A DNA stretch of 64,000 nucleotides from NCBI RefSeq assembly GCF_027912455.1, contig NZ_CP115446.1:705501-769500 (forward strand), written 5' to 3'. A program made the translations under genes and the position numbers. Of this stretch, positions 57,997 through 64,000 are shown piece by piece (position 1 is the first letter of the stretch; the number at the start of each line of letters is the position of its first letter). The notes beneath the pieces are model-generated. The model was not told the origin of the DNA, searched no databases, and saw nothing but the letters and a program-made list of their open reading frames with translations. Source of the stretch: Aurantiacibacter sp. MUD61. GTDB taxonomy: Bacteria > Pseudomonadota > Alphaproteobacteria > Sphingomonadales > Sphingomonadaceae.

Positions 57997-58923
57997 TCAG
58001 CCCAGTTTGTCGAAGCACCACAGCAAGATAGATTTCTGCGCGTGAATGCGGTTTTCCGCTTCATCGAAGACCACCGACTGCGGCCCTTCGAAAACATCTT
58101 CGCTCACCTCGTCACCCACATGTGCGGGCAGGCAGTGAAGGAAGATCGCATCGGGCTTGGCTTTGGCCATCAGTTCCTCATTCACCCGGTAAGGTTGCAT
58201 GGCAGCGAGCTTCGCATCGCTATCGGCTTGCCCCATCGATACCCACGTATCGGTGACCAACACATCCGCACCCTGCGCAGCCTCTGCAGCATCCTGCGTC
58301 AATGTGACCGAGGAACCGGCATCGCGCGCCATCGCAACGAATTCAGCTTCGGGCTCGAAACCGGCGGGAGTCGCCACGCGGACGTTGAACTTCATCAATG
58401 CGGCAGCCTCCAGAATGGAGTGCAGCACATTGTTGCCATCGCCGAACCATGCCACTTCGAGGCCCGGCAACGGCTTGCCTTTTTCGATGATCGTCAGCAG
58501 GTCGGCGACGATCTGGCACGGGTGCGAGCGATCGGTTAGTCCGTTGATTACCGGCACGCTGGCATGCCGCGCCATCTCCTCGATCTTGGCGTGATCGTCG
58601 GTGCGAACCATGATCGCATCGGCCATGCGGCTAAGTACACGCGCAGTGTCAGCGATGCTCTCCCCACGCCCGAGCTGCGATGTTCCGGCATCGAGGATGA
58701 GCGCACTCCCCCCCAATTGGCGCATCGCGATATCGAAGCTCACCCGCGTGCGAGTGGAGCTTTTCTCGAACACCATGGCGAGCACGTGATCCTGCAAAGG
58801 CGCATCCGCATCGCGGCCGCCCTTAGGTCTGCCTATGCGCGCAGCTTTACGATCAATTGCATCGGCCAGCATGGCCGCTATGGCATTGCCGCCTGCATCC
58901 GAGAGATCGAGAAAGTGCGCCAT
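57997..58923 (-). CDS. argF: Ornithine carbamoyltransferase
   Basis: ArgF makes citrulline from ornithine and carbamoyl phosphate in arginine synthesis. The 308-residue product has the carbamoyl phosphate motif EKSSTRTR, the DxxVSMG-like DTWVSMGQ and the [12 protein letters not shown] motif. Four bases separate it from the argD stop. The ATG at 58921-58923 (MAHFLDLSD) was chosen; the longer open frame overlaps argD. Confidence 0.95.
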   Translation of the reverse strand: MAHFLDLSDAGGNAIAAMLADAIDRKAARIGRPKGGRDADAPLQDHVLAMVFEKSSTRTRVSFDIAMRQLGGSALILDAGTSQLGRGESIADTARVLSRMADAIMVRTDDHAKIEEMARHASVPVINGLTDRSHPCQIVADLLTIIEKGKPLPGLEVAWFGDGNNVLHSILEAAALMKFNVRVATPAGFEPEAEFVAMARDAGSSVTLTQDAAEAAQGADVLVTDTWVSMGQADSDAKLAAMQPYRVNEELMAKAKPDAIFLHCLPAHVGDEVSEDVFEGPQSVVFDEAENRIHAQKSILLWCFDKLG

Positions 58924-58927
58924 CGGC

Positions 58928-60118
58928 TTAGGCGACCACTTCCTGCACGTAATCGGCGGCACCGGCAGAGAGCTTGTCGAAGAATTCATCCATTTCCGCA
59001 TCGCCGATCACGAGCGGCGGCAGGAGACGCAGCGTCTGGTCGCCTGCGGCAACCGTCAGCAGATCGTGGTGATCGCGAAGGTGAACCATGAAGGGGCGCG
59101 GTTCGCCCTTCATCTTGATGCCAAGCATCAGGCCCATGCCGCGCACGCTTTCGAACAAATCAGGATAATTTCCGATGAATTGCTCAAGGCGTGAGCGCAG
59201 GCGCTCGCCTTTTGCGCGGACATCGGCAAGAAACTCGTCGTTTGCGACTGCCTTCATCACGGCGACACCAGCGGCCATGGCCAGCGGATTGCCACCGTAT
59301 GTCGAGCCGTGCGTACCGAAGACCATGCCGCGCGCCGCCTTCTCCGAGGCCAGGCAGGCGCCCATGGGGAAGCCCCCGCCCAAGCCTTTCGCAGAAGCGA
59401 CAATGTCGGGCACGATGCCGTATTGCTCGTATGCGTAGAGCGTGCCCGTCCGGGCGACCCCGCACTGCACTTCATCGAGCGCCAGCATCAGATCGTGCTC
59501 ATCGGCCAGCTTGCGCAGGCCCTGCATGAACTCCTGGCTGGCTGGACGGATACCGCCCTCGCCCTGTACAGGCTCTACCAGGAAGCCAGCGGTATTCGGT
59601 CCGATAGCAGCTTTCGCGCCCTCAAGATCGTCGAACTCGACATATTTGAAACCGGGCAGAAGCGGCTGGAAGCCTTTGTGCATTTTGTCCTGGTTGGAGG
59701 CGCTGATAGTGGCCATCGTGCGGCCGTGAAACGCGTTCTTGAAGGTGATGATCTCGAAGCGTTCTTCATTACCCTCGTGCTGGTGGTAAGCACGCGCGGT
59801 TTTGATCGCGCATTCCACGGCTTCCGCGCCCGAATTGGTGAAGAACACGGTATCGGCGAAAGTCTTGTCGACCAGCATCTGCGCAAGCTCTTCGCCCTGC
59901 GGGCTGCCGTAGAGATTGGAGACGTGCATCAGCGTTTCAGCCTGCTTCTGGATCGCGCCGATCAACCCTTCGTGGCTGTGCCCCAGCAGATTGACTGCAA
60001 TTCCCGATGCGAAATCGAGATAGCGCGTGCCATCCTCATCAATCAGGTGGCAGTGCTCACCGCGTACCGGACGCACGCCGCAGCGCGGGTAGACGGGCAT
60101 CAGCGGGGTAATGGTCAT
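58928..60118 (-). CDS. argD: Acetylornithine/succinyldiaminopimelate aminotransferase
   Basis: ArgD transaminates N-acetylglutamate semialdehyde in arginine synthesis and can also act in lysine synthesis. The 396-residue PLP enzyme has [48 protein letters not shown] and the PLP lysine in [17 protein letters not shown]. It is first in the argD-argF-hslO operon. GAAGGA precedes the ATG at 60116-60118. Confidence 0.95.
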   Translation of the reverse strand: MTITPLMPVYPRCGVRPVRGEHCHLIDEDGTRYLDFASGIAVNLLGHSHEGLIGAIQKQAETLMHVSNLYGSPQGEELAQMLVDKTFADTVFFTNSGAEAVECAIKTARAYHQHEGNEERFEIITFKNAFHGRTMATISASNQDKMHKGFQPLLPGFKYVEFDDLEGAKAAIGPNTAGFLVEPVQGEGGIRPASQEFMQGLRKLADEHDLMLALDEVQCGVARTGTLYAYEQYGIVPDIVASAKGLGGGFPMGACLASEKAARGMVFGTHGSTYGGNPLAMAAGVAVMKAVANDEFLADVRAKGERLRSRLEQFIGNYPDLFESVRGMGLMLGIKMKGEPRPFMVHLRDHHDLLTVAAGDQTLRLLPPLVIGDAEMDEFFDKLSAGAADYVQEVVA

Positions 60119-60149
60119 CGCGAAAATCCTTCAACGCAGAATAAGAGAG

Positions 60150-60180
60150 AGGCGGCCGGGCCTTGCTGGTCCGACCGCCT
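60150..60180 (-). terminator. Hairpin between the cold-shock gene and argD
   Basis: A hairpin with arms AGGCGG (60150-60155) and CCGCCT (60175-60180) plus an inner stem CGGGCC/GGTCCG has its base towards a T-rich minus-strand run (TCTCTCTTATT). It lies between the cold-shock gene and argD, both minus strand, so it probably ends the cold-shock transcript. Confidence 0.6.
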
Positions 60181-60251
60181 GATCTGTGCTTCTCTATGCA
60201 TGTGCAGGCAGCCGGTCAAACGTGTGGCCGCCAAGCTGTGGACCGGTGGGT

Positions 60252-61007
60252 TTAACCCTGTGCCGGGACCAGATTGACGGCAGAATATTTGCCGCGGCGG
60301 TCCACTTCGAGATCGAACTCGAAACGGTCGCCTTCTTCGATCCCCTGCAGGCCGGAACGCTCCACTGCGCTGATGTGCACAAAGGCATCTTCCTTGCCAT
60401 CATCACGGGTGATGAAGCCAAATCCCTTCATGGAGTTGAAGAACTTCACCGTGCCGACAGCCTTTTCACCAGTCAGCTCGCGCTGCGGGGCCGCTTTCTG
60501 CACTTCGATCACGTCACCAACGACCTGAAGATCGGCAGCGGAAACCTTGCCGCCACGATCCACGAGGTTGAACTGGAGCTCCTGGCCTTCGGCCAGACCT
60601 TCAAGGCCGGCGCGCTCAACCTGGCTGATGTGAACGAATACGTCCTCGCCACCTTCATCGCGCTGGATGAACCCAAAACCCTTCTGTGCATTGAAGAACT
60701 TAACCTTGCCCTGACCGGTGCCGACGACCTGTGCCGGCATTCCGCCGCCACCGCCACCGCGCGGTGCTCCACCGCCGCCGCCGCCGCGGAATCCACCGCC
60801 GCCGCCACGGTTGCCGCCACCCCGATTACCGCCGCCACGATCATCATTGAAACGGTCACCACCGCCGAAGCGGTCATTGCCGCCGTCGCGCCAGCCGCCA
60901 CCGTCCATCGGTGCAGGGCCGCCATCCATAAAAGGGTCGAAACCTTCTTCCCCGAAACTATCACGCTTGTCGCGACCCTTACCGCGACGTCCTCTGTCGT
61001 AACCCAT
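60252..61007 (-). CDS. Two-domain cold-shock protein with glycine-rich N-terminus
   Basis: The 251-residue protein has a disordered N-terminal region of about 95 residues with many RGG/NRGGG repeats, then two cold-shock domains (about 98-163 and 183-248). Both are intact for RNA binding: KGFGFIQRDEGGEDVFVH and KGFGFITRDDGKEDAFVH. It probably binds RNA or single-stranded DNA and may act as an RNA chaperone. Such double-CSD proteins are common in alphaproteobacteria; the long RGG tail is more characteristic of sphingomonads (inference). Contrast with the degenerate CSD at 9.8 kb. Confidence 0.88.
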   Translation of the reverse strand: MGYDRGRRGKGRDKRDSFGEEGFDPFMDGGPAPMDGGGWRDGGNDRFGGGDRFNDDRGGGNRGGGNRGGGGGFRGGGGGGAPRGGGGGGMPAQVVGTGQGKVKFFNAQKGFGFIQRDEGGEDVFVHISQVERAGLEGLAEGQELQFNLVDRGGKVSAADLQVVGDVIEVQKAAPQRELTGEKAVGTVKFFNSMKGFGFITRDDGKEDAFVHISAVERSGLQGIEEGDRFEFDLEVDRRGKYSAVNLVPAQG

Positions 61008-61222
61008 GAACCTAAAAAACCTTCAATCCCGTCCTGTAACTCAGGCTGACGACGCGGACGAACTTTCCGCCAGCCAGAAACAACGGACTTCCCCCGCCAC
61101 TTCTTTTACAGGCTTATAACCGTAAATTGGTGGCGATGCGAATAATTTAGTGTTGCAGTTGAATGACCGCTGCGAAATGAGACGCGCGGACACCCGGATA
61201 TCGTGATGAGCAGGAGGATGAG

Positions 61223-61621
61223 ATGAGCCCAGAGATCATCAAGATCGGTGCATCACTGCTCGCGATTTTGGCGCTTGTCGCCCTTGTGCATTTCCTGGGC
61301 TTTTCACGCGGCGGACTATTGCAAACCGAGGGCGACGCGGAGGAATTCTTTCGTCTGGCTGCAGGCGGTTTCGTCCCTGTAGATATTGCGATCTGCGACG
61401 AGAGGACAGGCGCGCTGGCCCGTGATGCGGATGGACGGCTAGCGGTGCTACTGGCACATGGAGGCACTTTCATTGCGCGGGTCTTGGGAGATGAGGCAAG
61501 CATTGGACGGGAGGGTGAGAGGCTATCGATCACCGCGCAATCGATTGGGCCGCGCCCGCTTGTGTTGCGATTCGACAACAGCGCACCGGACTGGGTGAAG
61601 CGCGTAGCGAGTGCTAAGTAA
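61223..61621 (+). CDS. Membrane-anchored hypothetical protein
   Basis: The 132-residue protein has one N-terminal membrane helix (IGASLLAILALVALVHFLGF) and a soluble domain of about 95 residues with alternating strands (GFVPVDIAICDERTGALARDADGRLAVLLAHGGTFIARVL). No family recognised. It lies 6 bases ahead of the sterol desaturase gene and is probably co-transcribed, hence connected with lipid hydroxylation (inference). GAGGATGAG precedes the ATG. Confidence 0.7.
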   Translation: MSPEIIKIGASLLAILALVALVHFLGFSRGGLLQTEGDAEEFFRLAAGGFVPVDIAICDERTGALARDADGRLAVLLAHGGTFIARVLGDEASIGREGERLSITAQSIGPRPLVLRFDNSAPDWVKRVASAK

Positions 61622-61627
61622 TCGCCG

Positions 61628-62506
61628 ATGATTCTCGATCCCGTAACCCTTGCGATTCCTCTTTTCATCGCGCTCATCATTGGTGAAGTGCTGTGGGCAC
61701 GGTCCCGCCGACCGGAAGCCTATGAGTCGCGCGACACGGCGACTTCGCTCTTCATCGGTCTCGGCAGCACGGCTGTTGGTGCGATCACCGGTGGTGCGGT
61801 GGCAGCAATGCTGTTTTGGGCGCATTCCCTCACTCCATTGAGCATCGGTTGGGCATGGTGGGCGTGGCCGCTGTGCTTCGTGCTGGATGATTTCGCTTAC
61901 TATCTGTTTCACCGCAGCGCGCACCGCGTGCGATGGTTCTGGGCGAGCCATGTGAACCACCATTCGAGCCAGCACTACAATCTCTCCACCGCCCTGCGGC
62001 AAAGCTGGACCGGCTTTTTCGCAGCCAGCTTCATTTTCCGGCTACCGCTTGCGTTTGCGGGATTTGAGCCCGCAATGATCCTCGCCTGCGGGGGAATCAA
62101 TCTCATCTACCAGTTCTGGATTCACACCGAAGCGGTGGATCGGATGCCGCGCTGGTTCGAAGCGATCATGAACACGCCGTCGCACCACCGCGTCCACCAT
62201 GCGATCAATCCGCGTTATCTCGACCGGAATTACGCAGGCGTATTCATCATCTGGGACCGGATGTTCGGCACTTTCACGCCGGAAGACGACAGCGACCGGA
62301 TTCGCTATGGCATCGTCAACCAGCTCGGCACTTTCAACATTGTGAAGGCGGTGTTCCATGAGTGGGCGGCGATAGCAAAGGACGTGTGGCGTGCGCCATG
62401 GCGGCACAAGCTGTCCTATCTGTGGCGCGAGCCCGGCTGGAGTCACGATAGCAGCCGCGAAACCTCCGACATGATCCGCGCCCGCTGGGAGCGAGAACGG
62501 CGCTAA
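61628..62506 (+). CDS. Sterol desaturase/fatty acid hydroxylase family protein
   Basis: The 292-residue membrane enzyme has the histidine boxes of the di-iron fatty acid hydroxylase superfamily: HRSAHR, HVNHHSSQH and HHRVHH, with a TEAVDRMPRWFE segment and four membrane helices. It hydroxylates a lipid such as a fatty acyl chain or carotenoid; the substrate cannot be told, but sphingolipid or hopanoid lipids fit the organism. It overlaps the convergent OmpA gene by four bases. Confidence 0.88.
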   Translation: MILDPVTLAIPLFIALIIGEVLWARSRRPEAYESRDTATSLFIGLGSTAVGAITGGAVAAMLFWAHSLTPLSIGWAWWAWPLCFVLDDFAYYLFHRSAHRVRWFWASHVNHHSSQHYNLSTALRQSWTGFFAASFIFRLPLAFAGFEPAMILACGGINLIYQFWIHTEAVDRMPRWFEAIMNTPSHHRVHHAINPRYLDRNYAGVFIIWDRMFGTFTPEDDSDRIRYGIVNQLGTFNIVKAVFHEWAAIAKDVWRAPWRHKLSYLWREPGWSHDSSRETSDMIRARWERERR

Positions 62507-63648
62507 TTGCCCGAGCCGGGGCCGTAGGTGATTTCCACTCGGCGGTTCTGAAGCTCGCGCACGCCGTCTGCGGTGGGAACGCGTGGCAGGCTTTCGCCGA
62601 ATGCCTCCGCAGCCATTTCAGTCATTGGGATGCCACCACCGGCCAGGTAATCCCGCACCGCCGCATTGCGTCTTTCGGAAAGGCGGACATTGTATGCGCT
62701 CGGCCCAGACGTATCGGCATGTCCGGCAAGCATGACGCGAATATTATCGCATCGGCGATACGCTGAAATTGCGACATCCAAGACCGCCGCAGCTTCAGGT
62801 GTAATCTCGCTCTCGTCCCAATTGAAGAACACAATGAAGGGACCTTTTTCACAGGACGTATAAAAGCCCGACGGATGCCCGCGCGGCAGTTGCGGCGGCG
62901 GCGGCGGAGCGGGCTCGGGCGCTGGCAGCATCCGAACAGGCTCTGCATGAGGCTCCGAACGCCCGCCCAGATACACGGTCAGTGTTGCCGCCAGCGTATG
63001 TGTGCGCAGTTCAAAATCGGTGGCGCGGCCAGCGCTGTCCTCCACTTCGAATTCGAGCGTACTGAAATAGCGATAGCGCAGTCCCAGATCGACCCGCTCC
63101 GCGACTGGCAGGCGTGCCTCGGCGAGCAATTGCCAAGCCCATTCATTGTCGCTGGTGTTGAGATGATCGACGCTCGCGCCGACAATGGCTGACTCCACAT
63201 CCATCCAGCTGCGCCCGATTCCGCCGCCTATGGCGAATTGCGCCTCGTCCGCGTCGCCGAAGTCGACCAACGCATTCGCCATTACTGCGGTAAGCGAGAA
63301 ATCGCCGTCGTACTCCTGCACGCCCGTCGCGAAGGTGGTTGCACTGTCCGGAATTCCGCGCGTGACAGAAGTGATCTCGTCGGCGTCGAAGGATTGGTGC
63401 GAGCCCTCGATCTCTAGCCGGATCCGCCCGGCATCGTAGCCAAGCCGCGCATCGACACCCCAACCCAGCTCCGTAGATGTGCGTGCATCCTCCTTGTCCG
63501 CCCCGATATCGGTGTCGAAATCGGCTGGCAGCACCGCGCCCGCGTCGACGGAAAGGAAAGGACCGCGTCTTGGATCACCGTCCTGCGCGAGGGCCGGTGA
63601 GGCAAGCCCGATGGCGAGTAGCGAAACGGCGGCAAAAAGTCTTGTCAT
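62503..63648 (-). CDS. OmpA-family outer membrane protein
   Basis: The 381-residue protein has a signal peptide (SLLAIGLASPALAQ), an eight-strand-like beta barrel region (GPFLSVDAGAVLP to LRTHTLAATLTVYLGG), a Pro-rich linker (PAPEPAPPPPPQLP) and a C-terminal OmpA peptidoglycan-binding domain (FFNWDESEITPEAAAVLDVA, ADTSGPSAYNVRLSERRNAAV and the final NRRVEITYGPG). It tethers the outer membrane to the cell wall. AGGAGAACCGGC precedes the ATG at 63646-63648. It lies downstream of the PII gene on the same strand. Confidence 0.92.
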   Translation of the reverse strand: MTRLFAAVSLLAIGLASPALAQDGDPRRGPFLSVDAGAVLPADFDTDIGADKEDARTSTELGWGVDARLGYDAGRIRLEIEGSHQSFDADEITSVTRGIPDSATTFATGVQEYDGDFSLTAVMANALVDFGDADEAQFAIGGGIGRSWMDVESAIVGASVDHLNTSDNEWAWQLLAEARLPVAERVDLGLRYRYFSTLEFEVEDSAGRATDFELRTHTLAATLTVYLGGRSEPHAEPVRMLPAPEPAPPPPPQLPRGHPSGFYTSCEKGPFIVFFNWDESEITPEAAAVLDVAISAYRRCDNIRVMLAGHADTSGPSAYNVRLSERRNAAVRDYLAGGGIPMTEMAAEAFGESLPRVPTADGVRELQNRRVEITYGPGSGN

Positions 63649-63732
63649 GCCGGTTCTCCTTCCAGCGATAGCAGCATGGTAGTGCGCTGGGCGCTCGCGG
63701 TGCAAGCATTCACTGCGCAGGTGTCACTGATT

Positions 63733-64000
63733 TTACAGCGCGTTTTCGTCCACCTCGCCCGTTCTGATGCGGGTTGCCCCTTCCAGCGGGAGGACGAAAA
63801 TTTTCCCATCGCCGATCTGCCCGGTGTTCGCCGCGTTGCGGATGGCTTCGACAACTTGAGGCGCCAACCCATCCTCAACTGCGATTTCCAGCCGAACCTT
63901 GGGCAGCATGTTCACCGCATATTCCGCACCGCGGTAGATTTCCGTCTGGCCCTTTTGCCGGCCGAAGCCCTTTGCTTCGCACGCGGTCATGCCAGCCACG
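63733..64000 (-). CDS. Nitrogen regulatory protein PII (5' end outside window)
   Basis: This is the C-terminal 88-90 residues of a GlnB/GlnK-type PII protein; the first 24 or so codons lie beyond the right edge. It has the B-loop/T-loop region CEAKGFGRQKGQTEIYRGAEYAVNMLPKVRLEIAVEDG with the uridylylation tyrosine in the T-loop (IYRGAEY), and ends in the GATRIRTGEVDE signature. PII signals nitrogen status to glutamine synthetase and transporters. I cannot tell GlnB from GlnK here. glnA does not follow on this strand; an OmpA gene does. Confidence 0.9.
   Translation of the reverse strand, partial: VAGMTACEAKGFGRQKGQTEIYRGAEYAVNMLPKVRLEIAVEDGLAPQVVEAIRNAANTGQIGDGKIFVLPLEGATRIRTGEVDENAL

Noticed and set aside
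1..64000. CRISPR arrays, tRNA or rRNA genes, insertion sequences
   Set aside because: I saw no regularly spaced direct repeats, no cloverleaf-type sequence and no transposase motif in any frame.

Overview
This 64 kb window is a GC-rich alphaproteobacterial chromosome segment, most likely from a sphingomonad of the Erythrobacteraceae type. The evidence is a serine palmitoyltransferase gene directly behind its dedicated acyl carrier protein (sphingolipid synthesis), CtrA and a DivK-like regulator, a single-cysteine DksA, the hisS-prfA-prmC-DUF4167 order, and three kinds of short palindromic interspersed repeat. All assignments come from reading the sequence and remembered family features; no database search was run.

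Layout. 1-4.4 kb: translation genes on the minus strand (DUF4167 fragment, prmC, prfA, hisS), then ppa. 4.5-7.2 kb: a small secreted protein and a three-gene minus operon with a BON-MscS channel. 7.4-9.7 kb: lptB and rpoN. 9.8-11.2 kb: a run of small genes (degenerate cold-shock protein, two unknowns, a duplicated DUF2061 membrane protein). 11.3-15.2 kb: a cation-exchanger-like protein probably starting at CTG, a TolB-like propeller, a lipoprotein and ctrA. 15.2-25 kb: a YbdG-like channel, trmB, an SDR, an SLC13-type transporter, maeB and mutS. 25-35.8 kb: cobalamin adenosyltransferase, HIG1, gluQ, HNH, DUF4112, an orphan solute-binding lipoprotein, PilZ, dksA, a Sel1-like protein, the GNAT-GDPD-RidA-HAD-DUF3572 operon, a divK-like regulator and a stand-alone Pycsar-effector-like membrane protein. 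35.9-40.4 kb: acp-spt, a cadherin/propeller lipoprotein, OsmC, a 48-residue peptide and a YqaA-type membrane protein.

40.5-55.2 kb is a gene transfer agent (GTA) structural cluster resembling RcGTA: TerS-like, TerL, portal, DUF6127, prohead protease, capsid, connector, a 41-residue ORF, DUF3168, major tail protein, two tail chaperones, short tape measure, DUF2460 fusion, DUF2163, NlpC/P60, baseplate protein and DUF2793. It has no integrase, replication, repressor or lysis genes and its base use matches the chromosome, so it is a domesticated GTA-type module, not a recent prophage. It has unusual features: a terminator-like hairpin between the candidate promoter and the first gene, an antisense membrane gene plus repeats splitting terL from portal, a repeat-derived N-terminus on the g10 chaperone, no recognisable head-closure gene, and a large enzyme-like domain fused to g12 while g15 is short.

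55.3-64 kb: sodC, queC, a DUF3617-like protein, the argD-argF-hslO operon, a two-domain cold-shock protein with a glycine-rich tail, a sterol-desaturase-type hydroxylase, an OmpA-family protein and a 5'-truncated PII gene at the right edge. No tRNA, rRNA, CRISPR array or insertion sequence was seen.
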